A stretch of 64,000 nt of DNA, taken from positions 27,953 to 91,952 of the forward strand of contig QCBO01000005.1 of the NCBI GenBank assembly GCA_003279105.1, given 5' to 3'. This document shows positions 29,078 through 40,075 of this stretch, in pieces (the first letter of the stretch is position 1; each line of letters starts with the position of its first letter). The notes under the pieces are model-generated. The model made no database searches. It was not told the DNA's origin and worked only from the letters and a program-made list of their open reading frames with translations. This DNA is from Prochlorococcus sp. AG-347-I19. Its GTDB lineage: Bacteria; Cyanobacteriota; Cyanobacteriia; PCC-6307; Cyanobiaceae. The position numbers were made by a program, and so were the translations under genes.

Positions 29078-30601
29078 TTAGGGTCTACGCCAGAAAATAT
29101 TATCTTTTGAAATTAATTGATCTGATTCAGGAGGGCCCCATGTCATAGATTCATAATTATAAATGGGTAACTTCCAAGGAGAATTATCCATCAAATCTAT
29201 TAATGGCGTATAAAGTTTCCATGCTGCCTCTACCTCATCACTTCGAGTAAATAATGTTGGGTCAGAAAGCATTGCATCCGCTAATAATCTTACATAGCCT
29301 TCATCTGAGGGTTCTCCAAATGATTCATCATAGGAAAATTCCATCTCAACAGGTCTTGATTTCATTCCAGAACCTGGAGATTTTACTTCAAAATTGAAAG
29401 TAGCACCTTCATTTGGCTGAATTCTAAGAATAAGTTGATTTGGGGCAGGATTTATTATTGTTGATTCAAATAAATGAACAGGAACGTCTTTAAAAGTCAA
29501 GACTATTTCTCCAAGTCTTTTAGGTAGTCTTTTACCTGTTCTCAAATAAAAAGGAACGCCTTGCCAACGCCAGTTATCAACGAAAACTTTTGAAGCAATA
29601 TAAGTTTCTGTTGTGCTATTACTATTAACACCATCTTCCTGCCTATATCCTTTGAGCCGATTTGAAATATTCCCTCCCTCTCCATATTGACCTCTTATGC
29701 AACAATTCCACGGTTCATTTTCATCAGCAAGTTTAGAAGCTTGAAGAACCTTAGCTTTTTCATTTCTTATTGCTTCTGGTTCAAATTTTCCAGGAGGTTC
29801 CATTGCAGTAACTGCAAGCATTTGAGTCATATGATTTTGAAGCATATCTCGTAAAGCACCAGAGCTTTCGTAATAGCCTGCTCTATCTTCAACACCAACT
29901 GTTTCAGATGAAGTAATTTGAACACTTGATATATAATTCCTGTTCCAGATTGGTTCAAAAATAGTGTTAGCAAACCTCAAAACAAGAATATTCTGAACTG
30001 TCTCTTTACCTAAATAATGATCAATCCTATAAATCTGACTTTCTTCAGCGCAACTTTGAACGATCTTATTCAATTTTTTTGCACTTGAATAATCTCTTCC
30101 AAAAGGTTTTTCAATAACTAAACGACTTTTCTTAGGGTCATCTAAAAGACCAGCTGCTTTAAGAGCTTTACATCCACTTGCATAGAAATTTGGAGATACT
30201 GATAAATAAAATGTTCTATTCCCATGAGTAGCTTGTGTTTTATCAATTTCATTTAATCTTCTAGAAAGCCTCACGACATGATCACTTTGTTGTAAGTCAA
30301 CTGGTTCATAGAAAAGATAATTAGAGAATTGTTCCCACTCCCTTTCTTTACCAGATATTTGATTTGATAACTTTACTTTCATCTTTTCTCTAAACTCATT
30401 ATCAGTCCAAGGTCTTCTCGCACAACCTACTATTCCAAATTCACTAGGAATTCTTCTTTGCAAGAAGAGCTCAAATAAGGCTGGTATTAATTTTCTATGA
30501 GTAAGGTCTCCACTAGCACCAAAAATTACTAAACATTGTGGAGATATGACTCTTTCCTGCCGTAAACCTAATCTTAGAGGATTACTTAAAGTTGAAGGCA
30601 T
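29078..30601 (-). CDS. zwf: Glucose-6-phosphate 1-dehydrogenase
   Basis: Oxidises glucose-6-phosphate to 6-phosphogluconolactone, making NADPH in the oxidative pentose phosphate pathway. The NADP motif is 'FGASGDLTHRKLIPALF' near residue 28. The active-site motif is 'RIDHYLGKETVQN' near residue 195, and 'EKPFGRD' precedes it. The length of 507 is normal. It leads the zwf-opcA-cobB run. The 111-base spacer upstream, behind petH, should hold its promoter; no convincing element was identified there. Confidence 0.98.
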   Translation of the reverse strand: MPSTLSNPLRLGLRQERVISPQCLVIFGASGDLTHRKLIPALFELFLQRRIPSEFGIVGCARRPWTDNEFREKMKVKLSNQISGKEREWEQFSNYLFYEPVDLQQSDHVVRLSRRLNEIDKTQATHGNRTFYLSVSPNFYASGCKALKAAGLLDDPKKSRLVIEKPFGRDYSSAKKLNKIVQSCAEESQIYRIDHYLGKETVQNILVLRFANTIFEPIWNRNYISSVQITSSETVGVEDRAGYYESSGALRDMLQNHMTQMLAVTAMEPPGKFEPEAIRNEKAKVLQASKLADENEPWNCCIRGQYGEGGNISNRLKGYRQEDGVNSNSTTETYIASKVFVDNWRWQGVPFYLRTGKRLPKRLGEIVLTFKDVPVHLFESTIINPAPNQLILRIQPNEGATFNFEVKSPGSGMKSRPVEMEFSYDESFGEPSDEGYVRLLADAMLSDPTLFTRSDEVEAAWKLYTPLIDLMDNSPWKLPIYNYESMTWGPPESDQLISKDNIFWRRP

Positions 30602-30712
30602 ATTTTTAGTATTCTTTATTTAAAAATCCTCTTTTTTTCAAATATTAGCTACATATTGTGTCTAAACCAAAAAGTATTTAATATGTGCAGCTTAAATATA
30701 GATATCAAAGAT

Positions 30713-31843
<1,131 letters not shown>

Positions 31844-32021
31844 TTAGATTTCTTTTATAAAAGATTATCAATTAGTAGTTTAATTTGTAGTGATTTTACA
31901 AAAATGGTTACGTTTTGAGATCGGGATAAATAAAAGAAATTATTTTAATTTTTCAGTATTTATTGTTTTTATCAGTATAGTTACACAGAAATAATTTTTT
32001 ATCTAATTAAAAAATTCATTT

Positions 32022-32564
32022 ATGAATAATCCTCAAGAATCAGAAGATCACTCTAAGAACAATGATTACAGGACAATTGAGCAGACGATGGAGAAGTTTT
32101 CCGGTGGGACAAGACGACTAGCCGCTCAACTTACAACTTCTGCAAGTTTTGATTCTTTGTGGAGTGTTTTAACAGATTATGATCGGCTAAATCTCTACAT
32201 ACCAAATCTTTTATCGAGCAAAAAAATATTTCAGAAGGGAAATAATGTCCACCTTAAACAAGTTGGGGCTCAGGATTTCCTTGGCATGAAGTTTTCAGCT
32301 GAAGTAACTATAGATTTACTTGAAGATAAGGAGCTTGGCCTCTTAAAATTTAATTTAATAAAAGGAGATTTCAGAAAGTTTGAGGGTAGTTGGAAAATTC
32401 AAAATATTAAAAATACTTCAACAAACTCATTAATTTATGATCTTACTGTTCAAGGTTGTCAGTGGATGCCAATAGGGATGATAGAGAAAAGACTGAAAAA
32501 GGATCTTTCAGAAAATTTAATTGCCGTAGATAGGCAAGCGAAATCATCAAAAAGATCGTTATAA
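32022..32564 (+). CDS. START-like (SRPBCC) domain protein
   Basis: A 180-residue soluble protein of the SRPBCC/polyketide-cyclase (Coq10-like) superfamily, a helix-grip fold that binds hydrophobic ligands. The motif 'SFDSLWSVLTDYDRLNLYIPNLLSSKKI' (residues about 45-72) is typical of cyanobacterial and plastid members. The ligand is unknown; quinones, lipids or pigments are all possible. A poorly conserved, charged N-terminus of about 30 residues precedes the domain. It ends just before the tRNA-Glu gene, which is on the other strand. Confidence 0.8.
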   Translation: MNNPQESEDHSKNNDYRTIEQTMEKFSGGTRRLAAQLTTSASFDSLWSVLTDYDRLNLYIPNLLSSKKIFQKGNNVHLKQVGAQDFLGMKFSAEVTIDLLEDKELGLLKFNLIKGDFRKFEGSWKIQNIKNTSTNSLIYDLTVQGCQWMPIGMIEKRLKKDLSENLIAVDRQAKSSKRSL

Positions 32565-32575
32565 ATTTAAATTAA

Positions 32576-32648
32576 TAGCCCCAAGGGGATTCGAACCCCT
32601 GTCGCCTCCGTGAAAGGGAGGTGTCCTAGGCCTCTAGACGATGGGGCC
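32576..32648 (-). tRNA. trnE: tRNA-Glu (UUC)
   Basis: A 73-base cloverleaf read on the minus strand. The acceptor stem is GGCCCCA with TGGGGCT (the first pair being G-U), the T-loop is GGTTCGAATCC, and the anticodon loop CTTTCAC gives the anticodon TTC. The CCA end is not encoded. In cyanobacteria this tRNA serves both translation and, as glutamyl-tRNA, the C5 route to tetrapyrroles, and so to chlorophyll. Confidence 0.97.
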
Positions 32649-32688
32649 AGGAAATTAGCAAGTCAGCTTATTAAAATTAAGAGTAAAG

Positions 32689-33807
32689 CTAGCCTTTCGT
32701 CAAGTGTTGTTGCTCTTTGTTTTGTCCTTGCCACACAGGGACTGTGAAATGGAAGCAGGAACCTTCACCAATTTCAGATACAACCCATATTCTTCCTCCA
32801 TGAACTTGTACTATTCTCCTACATACTGATAACCCTATGCCAAATCCTGAAGTTCCTTCAGAAGTCTGGGGGAGTCTAACCCTATCAAGAAAAATTCTTT
32901 TTTGTTCGCTCAAAGGAATGCCTGCACCTTTGTCACAAATTGTTATTTCTACCCATTGATTTGTCTTATGAATCATGGTGATTTTTATGGATCCAGAGTC
33001 ATTAGAAAATTTAATCGCATTTTCAAGTAAATTTAAAAATACCTGCCTCATTCTTCTTTGATCTGCAAATACACTTGGCAGATCAGATGGAATATCAGTA
33101 TCAATTTCAATATTCCTTAATCTCCAGAATTTTTCTAATTCGAGTATTACTTCAGCACTTATACTTCCTAAATCAATTTTCTGAGGATTAAATAACGCTT
33201 CCCATTTAGTTGTTCCAACCTCCAAAAGATCCTGAGATAAGAGCTCAATCTCTTCAAGACGTCTTTTAATAACCTCCTGTAATTTTGAAATATCTATTTG
33301 TCCTAATTTTTGACTTTGAACAGCCAAAGTAGCAGCAGTTAAGGGTGTTCTTAATTCATGGGCGACCATTCTCAATAATCTTTCCTGAGATTCTATTCTT
33401 TTTGTTAAGGTCTCATTTTCTTGTCTTAAAACAAGAAGTTCGTCTTCCAATAGAAATTCTTTTTGAGTTCTTATTGAATCAATTTTGGATGGCTGCAAAT
33501 TAATACCCAGATTTTTTGTTAAGCCTTCCTGTGACCACCTTGGCAACCATTTTTGCAACTGAGAGAAAATATTACTTCCAGCAAATATTTGTTTTGGAGC
33601 TGGGGAAACCTTTATAAGAGCAGGAATAGCTACTAATCTATGTAATTCAAGTAATTCTGGTTGCTCTGTGGGTTCTGAGATCTGAAGAGATATCTCAAAT
33701 TCACAATCATCTGATTCTAAATAACTTATTAGGGACTTAATGTCATTACTAGAAAGTTGATTCCTAGCTGCCACAAGTATTAGTTTTAGCTCTTTTTTAT
33801 CATTCAA
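32689..33807 (-). CDS. sasA: Circadian clock sensor kinase SasA
   Basis: A 372-residue histidine kinase that reads the KaiBC oscillator and drives RpaA phosphorylation. Residues about 7-95 form the KaiB-like thioredoxin-fold sensor ('[21 protein letters not shown]'). A coiled-coil and dimerisation helix follow, with the phosphorylated His150 in '[11 protein letters not shown]'. ATP-binding boxes are '[10 protein letters not shown]', 'CDKGAGIP' and '[13 protein letters not shown]'. There is no membrane segment, as expected. The kai genes are not in the window. It is transcribed from the spacer shared with the CpeS-like gene. Confidence 0.96.
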   Translation of the reverse strand: MNDKKELKLILVAARNQLSSNDIKSLISYLESDDCEFEISLQISEPTEQPELLELHRLVAIPALIKVSPAPKQIFAGSNIFSQLQKWLPRWSQEGLTKNLGINLQPSKIDSIRTQKEFLLEDELLVLRQENETLTKRIESQERLLRMVAHELRTPLTAATLAVQSQKLGQIDISKLQEVIKRRLEEIELLSQDLLEVGTTKWEALFNPQKIDLGSISAEVILELEKFWRLRNIEIDTDIPSDLPSVFADQRRMRQVFLNLLENAIKFSNDSGSIKITMIHKTNQWVEITICDKGAGIPLSEQKRIFLDRVRLPQTSEGTSGFGIGLSVCRRIVQVHGGRIWVVSEIGEGSCFHFTVPVWQGQNKEQQHLTKG

Positions 33808-33912
33808 ATGAATTCCTCTGAAGTGTTGAAAAGCTGTTAATCCTTATAAACACATTAAGATATTTTTTTTTATTTTACAGATAGGCTATTAATAAATAGG
33901 ACTTTTTTTTGA

Positions 33913-34449
33913 ATGGTTGCTATTAATCCAAAGAAAAATTTACATTTTGGTGAAAACCCTCCTGAAATCAATTTAAATAGTAATTTAAAAAGGTGGTTTT
34001 CCAGGAATATTGGATTGTGGAAATCTAATAGAACATATTTTCTCGATGAAACACAAAAAACTTATAATTTAAGTATGAATTTAAATATTCAAACAATCGA
34101 GAGTAAATCTGAATGGGAGTCGCATTATAAATTTATTTGGTATCCAGAAAAAAAATATAATTTCTTTGACGAAAATCCCCAATATAAAGAACGAGGAGAA
34201 ATGCATGCATTTTTAAAAGGTCATCAACTTAAGAGGGAAAAATTTTATTTGAGTAATGATGAAGGTATTTCAAATATTAAGCAAGTCGACGAACACGAAA
34301 TGATTTTTGAATCTTCTTACAAAGATTGGTATATACTTGAACATACTAGACTTGTCGATTCTGATAATTACAGATTTAGGGTTATATATTCATGGAAAAA
34401 GGATATTCTTAAAATAGTAGAGAATCATCACGAAATTAAAATTACTTAA
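33913..34449 (+). CDS. CpeS/CpcS-like lipocalin-fold protein
   Basis: A 178-residue protein that I tentatively place in the CpeS/CpcS phycobilin lyase family. The N-terminal 'RWFSRNIGLWKSNRTYFL' resembles the family signature of Phe, Gly-x-Trp and Ser-x-Arg. The C-terminal segment 'WYILEHTRLVDSDNYRFRVIYSW' fits the last strands of the barrel. The rest is divergent and rich in aromatic residues. If correct, it may be a remnant lyase or a repurposed lipocalin, since Prochlorococcus lacks phycobilisomes. It could also be an unrelated small beta-barrel. Confidence 0.5.
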   Translation: MVAINPKKNLHFGENPPEINLNSNLKRWFSRNIGLWKSNRTYFLDETQKTYNLSMNLNIQTIESKSEWESHYKFIWYPEKKYNFFDENPQYKERGEMHAFLKGHQLKREKFYLSNDEGISNIKQVDEHEMIFESSYKDWYILEHTRLVDSDNYRFRVIYSWKKDILKIVENHHEIKIT

Positions 34450-34526
34450 TAAATTCTGTTGGCAGATTTAGTTTAAAAAATAAAAAATGTTATCTTTAGT
34501 AATATGAACTAAAAATAAAATCAAAT

Positions 34527-34961
34527 ATGAGTTTTAGAATATCTAAGATTTTTGCAATCCCTCTAATTTTTTCATCTTTTTTATTCGATACAAATAATGA
34601 ATTTAATAAAGTAAATGCAAATGCTAAAAATTCGCCTGCTAATAAAAATGATTTAGATTTATATCATGGGATGGGTGTTTCATTTCTATGTAATGCCACA
34701 AGAAAAGGATTTGATTTGGATTTCCCAAAAACATTAAACGTTGCCTCAGCAACGTTCGCATCAGTAGTATTACAAAAACATGCAGGGAAAATAATAGATA
34801 AAAATAAAGAACAAAAAGTAGATATGAAACAATTACAATTTATTGCATCTCTGCAATTAGTTGAATCAGCTCTTCAAGTGTGTCCAGATAATGTTCCTGA
34901 AAAGATCGAAAAACAATTTAAGATTGAAACTGACAGACTAAAGAAATTACAAGGGTTGTAA
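34527..34961 (+). CDS. Exported hypothetical protein
   Basis: A 144-residue protein with an N-terminal hydrophobic signal (residues about 7-20), probably secreted or periplasmic. The mature part is helical, with two cysteines ('FLCNATRKGF' and 'QVCPDNVP') that could form a disulfide. 'GMGVSFLCNATRKGFDLDFPKTL' looks like a conserved core of a cyanobacterial family, but no function is known to me. The ATG follows a 77-base spacer behind the CpeS-like gene, and it ends 14 bases before convergent prs. Confidence 0.65.
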   Translation: MSFRISKIFAIPLIFSSFLFDTNNEFNKVNANAKNSPANKNDLDLYHGMGVSFLCNATRKGFDLDFPKTLNVASATFASVVLQKHAGKIIDKNKEQKVDMKQLQFIASLQLVESALQVCPDNVPEKIEKQFKIETDRLKKLQGL

Positions 34962-34975
34962 AAAAATAATTTCTT

Positions 34976-35971
34976 TTATCTAAACATAGAACTAACAGAA
35001 CTTTCTTCGTGGATTCTCCAAATAGCTTCCCCTAGCATATTTGCGACGGAAAGGACTTTTAACTGTGGAAAATTATCTTTTTGTATAACTGGTATGCTGT
35101 TAGTCACAATAACTTGTTCGAAAAGATTCTTAGAACTTAATCTTTCATAAGATGGAGGAGAAAATACAGCATGTGAGGCACATGCAAATATTCTATTAGC
35201 TCCTTCTTTTTTTAATAAATTTGCTCCAGAACAAATTGTACCTCCCGTGTCTATCATGTCGTCTATAAGAATAGCCGTTTTACCTTTGACTTCACCAATA
35301 ACCGTTAGACTTTCAGCGATATTATGCGCAGATCTCCTTTTATCAATGATTGCCAACGGCGCATCCTTCATTAATTTCGCAAATGCTCTTGCTCTGGCCA
35401 CCCCGCCTACATCAGGAGAGACTACAACTATTTGTTCTAAATCTAAAGTTTCTAAATAATCAATTAATACAGGTGAACCGTAAATATGATCACATGGTAT
35501 ATCAAAGTAGCCTTGTATTTGAGCCGAGTGTAAGTCCATCGCTAAAACTCTATCAACTCCTGATTTCTCTAGTAAATTGGCAGTTAATTTTGCAGTTATA
35601 GACTCTCTTCCTGAGGTTTTCCTATCCGCCCTTGCATATCCAAAATAGGGAATTACAGCCGTTATTTGTCTTGCAGAGGCTCTCTTGCATGCGTCAACCA
35701 TGATCATGAGCTCCATTAAACTATCGTTTACAGGAGCGCATGTAGGTTGAATAAGGAATACATCACAACCTCTTATAGATTGCTGAATCTGAACATAAAG
35801 TTCTCCATCTGCAAATCTTTTAGATATTAAAGGTACATTTTCAATCCCTAAGTATGATGCAATTTCTTCAGCTAATTTAGGGTTTGTTGTCCCACTTACT
35901 AATCTTAATCTACTATTAGTTAGATTAAAGTTAGATTCTTTACTCTGCATTGCCGTGATAAAACTTGTCAC
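34976..35971 (-). CDS. prs: Ribose-phosphate pyrophosphokinase
   Basis: Makes PRPP from ribose-5-phosphate and ATP for nucleotide, histidine and tryptophan synthesis. Signature segments are 'RFADGELYVQIQQS', 'PYFGYARADRKTSGRESI', the metal/ribose-binding 'VVSPDVGGVARARAFAK' and the PRPP loop 'AILIDDMIDTGGTI'. The 331 residues are standard. The start is a GTG; an ATG seven codons later is possible, but the upstream 'TSFITA' looks like the conserved cyanobacterial N-terminus, so GTG is preferred. A 248-base spacer separates it from divergent malQ. Confidence 0.97.
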   Translation of the reverse strand: MTSFITAMQSKESNFNLTNSRLRLVSGTTNPKLAEEIASYLGIENVPLISKRFADGELYVQIQQSIRGCDVFLIQPTCAPVNDSLMELMIMVDACKRASARQITAVIPYFGYARADRKTSGRESITAKLTANLLEKSGVDRVLAMDLHSAQIQGYFDIPCDHIYGSPVLIDYLETLDLEQIVVVSPDVGGVARARAFAKLMKDAPLAIIDKRRSAHNIAESLTVIGEVKGKTAILIDDMIDTGGTICSGANLLKKEGANRIFACASHAVFSPPSYERLSSKNLFEQVIVTNSIPVIQKDNFPQLKVLSVANMLGEAIWRIHEESSVSSMFR

Positions 35972-36219
35972 GAAATTTGCACCATAAAACTATATTCTTA
36001 TCGTAGTCGTTTATGTGAATTTCGCAAAAGATAATGACTAGATGTTTTCAAAAGTCACCTCAATTAAGCAAAAAATTGTTGATTACAAATTAGAATTTAT
36101 ATTTATCCAGACTTAAAAACAAGGAATGATATTTGTCAATTAAAAAAAATTTGTATAAGGTTGAATTTAGAGAATTAAAAACACGTTAAGTTTAAATAAT
36201 TAATTACTATATTGAAAAC

Positions 36220-37740
36220 ATGCCTATAGAGTCAATTATTACAAGAAAATCATTAGGCGTACTTGTGCATCCAACATGTATTCCGGGAGGAAGAGTATGT
36301 GGAACTTTTGGGAGGGGAGCTAAAGAGTGGATAAAAAAACTTCATAAGCATGGAATTGAATACTGGCAATTTTTACCTCTTACACCTACTGACTCTACAG
36401 GTTCTCCATATAGCTCCCCATCTAGTTTTGCACTAAACCCATGGTTTTTGGATGTAGATGATTTAATCGAAAAAGGTTTTATCTTCGTTTCAAATAAAGA
36501 AAATCTAGGTCCAATAAATAAGAATAAAGATCATTTTGATTTTGATATTGCGGATGACTTAACAAAAAAATTAGGCCTCCTCCTTTTGCAAGGTTGGAGT
36601 TCACAATCTGAAGAAAGAAAAATTAATTTTAACAAATGGGTCAGCAGGCATTCTTGGGTTGAAGATTATGCAACATTTGTTGTTATCAGAGAGGAATTTA
36701 ATATGTTGCCTTGGTGGGAATGGCCTCAAGAATTTAAAATAAAAAATAATAAATTCTTAAAATCTTGGATTAGGGAAAAAAGTGAAAAGATACTTATTAA
36801 AAAATTAATACAGTGGCATCTTGATGGGCAATGGAGCGTCATTAAAAACTTTGCGAAATCAAGAAATATTAAACTAATAGGAGATTTGCCTTTCTATGTC
36901 TCCAGAGATAGCGCCGACGTATGGAGTAATAAATCATTATTTTCAATTTTTAAAAATGGAGATTTAATCTTTCAAAGTGGTGTTCCACCTGATTATTTTT
37001 CATCAACAGGACAATTATGGGGTACCCCAACTTACTTTTGGTCAAAGCATAAAAGGACTAATTTCAATTGGTGGAGAAAAAGATTTCAAAGACAATTTGA
37101 ACTTTTGGACATATTGAGATTTGATCATTTCAGGGGTTTAGCTGGTTATTGGAGAGTTAATGGCAGTTCTAAAACGGCAATTATTGGAAAATGGATAAAT
37201 TCTCCTGGTAAAACACTATTAAATAAAGTAAAAAAAGATCTAGGGGGTAGCTATCTACCAATTATTGCGGAGGATCTTGGAGTAATAACCCCAGATGTAG
37301 AGAAATTGAGGAAAAACTTCGAACTGCCTGGCATGAAAATATTACAATTCGCTTTTGATGGCAATGAAGATAATCCATATTTACCTAAGAATATTGAAGG
37401 AGAAAATTGGGTTGTTTATACAGGTACTCACGATAACTCTACTTCTGTTTCATGGTGGAAATATTTAGATAATGAATCCAAAAAAAGAATAAAAGATGAG
37501 TTTAAATTTTCAGAAAATCCTTCTTGGGATTTAATAGAAATTGGCATGAAAACAAATGCTAATCTTTTTATCGCACCATTACAAGATCTATTATCTCTAG
37601 ATGATTCAAGTAGATTAAACAAACCTGGCACCACAAAAAATAACTGGAAATGGAAGTTAAATCGTCCTTTAGAGGAAATAGAAGATAATATAAGGATGTT
37701 TAGTGAGCTAGGAAATAATTTTGGGAGAACTCTAAAGTAA
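36220..37740 (+). CDS. malQ: 4-alpha-glucanotransferase
   Basis: A GH77 amylomaltase of 506 residues that transfers maltodextrin segments, used in glycogen breakdown. Conserved regions are 'YWQFLPLTPTDSTGSPYSSPSSFALNPW', 'LIGDLPFYVSRDSADVWSN', the nucleophile Asp in 'LRFDHFRGLAGYW', the acid/base in 'IIAEDLGVITPDV' and 'YTGTHDNSTSVSWW'. With the GH57 enzyme it forms part of glycogen metabolism. It ends 13 bases before the convergent HTH membrane protein gene. Confidence 0.97.
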   Translation: MPIESIITRKSLGVLVHPTCIPGGRVCGTFGRGAKEWIKKLHKHGIEYWQFLPLTPTDSTGSPYSSPSSFALNPWFLDVDDLIEKGFIFVSNKENLGPINKNKDHFDFDIADDLTKKLGLLLLQGWSSQSEERKINFNKWVSRHSWVEDYATFVVIREEFNMLPWWEWPQEFKIKNNKFLKSWIREKSEKILIKKLIQWHLDGQWSVIKNFAKSRNIKLIGDLPFYVSRDSADVWSNKSLFSIFKNGDLIFQSGVPPDYFSSTGQLWGTPTYFWSKHKRTNFNWWRKRFQRQFELLDILRFDHFRGLAGYWRVNGSSKTAIIGKWINSPGKTLLNKVKKDLGGSYLPIIAEDLGVITPDVEKLRKNFELPGMKILQFAFDGNEDNPYLPKNIEGENWVVYTGTHDNSTSVSWWKYLDNESKKRIKDEFKFSENPSWDLIEIGMKTNANLFIAPLQDLLSLDDSSRLNKPGTTKNNWKWKLNRPLEEIEDNIRMFSELGNNFGRTLK

Positions 37741-37753
37741 AATTTATTAAAAA

Positions 37754-38248
37754 TTATTTATCAATTATTTGATTCTCAATATTTTGTATCTCAATAACAT
37801 TTACATTTAAAATAAAGTATCTTTTTAATATAAATATAGTTAAAACTAAAATAAAAAAGTATAAAATACTTCCTTGCCATGTATTAATAAGATCGAATTT
37901 CCTGAACAGAAAACCCTTCCCCTCTTTCTTTAAAATTTTTTTTTCTTTAACTGCTAACTTTAATAATGTATTTTTTTTTAATACTAAGCATTCCTCTAAT
38001 TTAATTAATATAGATCTTATAAAAGGATACTCTGGCCTAATATTTTTATTATTATTTTCAATAGAGTTTATTATTCGTTCAGGAATTTTTGAAATGTATG
38101 ATAATTCTTTAATTGTAAGGTTTTGTTGTATTCTTGCTTCTTTTAATAACTCTGCAATTTCAACATATTGGTCAACCAATCCAGAACTTGAATCTTTATT
38201 TTTTTCAGATTTTTTGTTAAGAAAAGAGAGATTTTTCAAAATATTCAT
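37754..38248 (-). CDS. RodZ-like helix-turn-helix membrane protein
   Basis: A 164-residue protein with an N-terminal cytoplasmic HTH_25 domain (residues about 28-95: 'ELLKEARIQQNLTIKELSYISKIPERIINSIE') of the RodZ type. A basic stretch and one transmembrane segment (about 126-145) follow. RodZ anchors MreB for rod shape and is about 300 residues with a periplasmic domain. Here only some 20 residues follow the membrane segment, so it is a cut-down version. A role in cell shape or as a membrane-bound regulator is inferred. Confidence 0.7.
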   Translation of the reverse strand: MNILKNLSFLNKKSEKNKDSSSGLVDQYVEIAELLKEARIQQNLTIKELSYISKIPERIINSIENNNKNIRPEYPFIRSILIKLEECLVLKKNTLLKLAVKEKKILKKEGKGFLFRKFDLINTWQGSILYFFILVLTIFILKRYFILNVNVIEIQNIENQIIDK

Positions 38249-38355
38249 TTAATTTCCAAAAATAAATAAACCTTTTTAATTCTCATTTTTAAAATATTTC
38301 ATACAATTTTAATCGAATTAAAATCATAAGTAAGTTAATAAACAATAAATAAAAA

Positions 38356-40011
38356 CTATACTGTGGAAATAATATTTTGTACTGCACTTTTCGCAATATT
38401 CAGAGGACTAAAAGTATCTCTAATTAAAGTTAAGAGTTTTTTTGCATCGGTAAATTCTAATTTTTCATCTTTTATAAGACTTAAAAGAAGATTCTTCCTA
38501 ACTTCGGATCCTTTTTTACTGACAAATAATTTCAATCCAGCGTTCGCAACTGGTATAAGATCTGTATTATTATTCTCTGAATTTCTAAATAAAATGTTTA
38601 ATAAACTTTCAATTTTTTCTATTTGGATTTGACCTTTTTTATCAAAAACGACTTCTAAAAGTATGTCTAAAATCTCTTCAGAATTATCAGTCAGTAGTTT
38701 TTTAGCAATATAGGGATAAGCTATTTTTAAAATTTTAAATTCAGGATCTAACCTTAGTGCTAAACCTTCTTGACTAACAACGGCTCTTATTATTAAGGCA
38801 AACCTACTGGGAACTCTGAAAGGATAGGAATACATTAGTTTTGAGAATTTATCAGTTACATTTTTAAGATTAAAATTACCAACCTCAGCGCCAAAAGATC
38901 CTCCAAGAACTTTTTTTAATGGTTCAACAAGTTTATGAAGATCTTGTTCTTTAGTTAAAAAACCTAATTTCTGGAAATCTTCTGCGAGAAGATAATATTC
39001 TTCGTTTATTATGTGAACAATTGCTTTAATAAGAGTAAGTCTATCTGAATTTGTAATAGTATCCATCATCCCGAAATCAACGTAAGCTAAATTCCCACAA
39101 TCTGCATTTCCTCCTTTGAGAGCAAACATATTTCCTGGATGTGGGTCTGCATGAAAAAATCCAAATTCAAATAATTGCTGCAGTCCACTGATTACACATG
39201 TTTTTATAAACGAAGCCGGTATTAAGTTGTTTTCCTCTAGAAAAGCTCGATCTCTTAACTTAACTCCATCAATCCAAGAAGTTGTGATTACCCTTTTGGA
39301 TGAAAACTGTTTTTCTATTTTAGGAATAAAAATATTTGGGTTTTCTTTGAATAAATTTGCAAACCTCAAAGCATTTTCGGCCTCTTTTTGATAGTCAATT
39401 TCATCAAAAAGTGCCTTACCGAATTCATCTATTATTTCTCCAATTCCAACACCTATATTTAATGGTAAAAGTGGGGATAAAAAAGTTCCTAAAAACCTCA
39501 AGATTACAACATCCCTTCTTATAAGAAAGTATAAATTTGGCCGCTGAATTTTCACCGCCAGATAAGAATTATTTATTTTTGCTTTATAAACTTGACCTAA
39601 GCTTGCTGAAGCAATAGGACTATCTGGAAACTCTTCAAATAATTCATTAGCAGGGGATCCAAGTTCCTCTTCAATTATTTTAAGAGCAATTTTGTGATCA
39701 AATGCTGGAAGATTATCTTGCAATCTTGTAAGTTCTGTGAGCCAATCTTGTCTAACAAGATCTGGCCTAGTAGAGAGTGCTTGGCCTAATTTGATAAAAC
39801 ATGGTCCTAAATCCGTTATTACATCAAAAAGATATTTCGAGAGATTTTTTTGTACATTTTTATTTTTACTGTTACCTTGAAAAAGTATTCTTAAAAAAAG
39901 AAAAATAAAAGTTAAAAGGATATATAAAACTCTTGGGATAAAAATCCATGGTCTCAAAATCAACCAAAATAAGTCATCTTTTGCTGAATACTTCGAATAA
40001 GATCTTTTCAT
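38356..40011 (-). CDS. ABC1/UbiB family atypical kinase
   Basis: A 551-residue member of the ABC1K/UbiB family, linked to quinone and tocopherol metabolism and, in cyanobacteria and plastids, to thylakoid lipid droplets. Family motifs are the KxGQ-type 'CFIKLGQALSTRPDL' (near residue 72), the Ala-rich loop 'ASASLGQVYKAK', 'HADPHPGNMFAL' and 'VDFGMMD'. The N-terminus has a hydrophobic segment (residues about 22-42) that may bind the membrane. The true substrate is unknown, and kinase or ATPase activity is inferred. Confidence 0.92.
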   Translation of the reverse strand: MKRSYSKYSAKDDLFWLILRPWIFIPRVLYILLTFIFLFLRILFQGNSKNKNVQKNLSKYLFDVITDLGPCFIKLGQALSTRPDLVRQDWLTELTRLQDNLPAFDHKIALKIIEEELGSPANELFEEFPDSPIASASLGQVYKAKINNSYLAVKIQRPNLYFLIRRDVVILRFLGTFLSPLLPLNIGVGIGEIIDEFGKALFDEIDYQKEAENALRFANLFKENPNIFIPKIEKQFSSKRVITTSWIDGVKLRDRAFLEENNLIPASFIKTCVISGLQQLFEFGFFHADPHPGNMFALKGGNADCGNLAYVDFGMMDTITNSDRLTLIKAIVHIINEEYYLLAEDFQKLGFLTKEQDLHKLVEPLKKVLGGSFGAEVGNFNLKNVTDKFSKLMYSYPFRVPSRFALIIRAVVSQEGLALRLDPEFKILKIAYPYIAKKLLTDNSEEILDILLEVVFDKKGQIQIEKIESLLNILFRNSENNNTDLIPVANAGLKLFVSKKGSEVRKNLLLSLIKDEKLEFTDAKKLLTLIRDTFSPLNIAKSAVQNIISTV

Positions 40012-40075
40012 TAAAGTTAAAAAATATCAAAAAAGATTACCATGTAGTCCATTCTATATATGTCAATAATACTTT

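Noticed and set aside
35972..36219. Gene or structured RNA in the 248-base prs-malQ spacer
   Set aside because: No open frame of meaningful size and no convincing hairpin with a T-run; it probably holds only the two divergent promoters.
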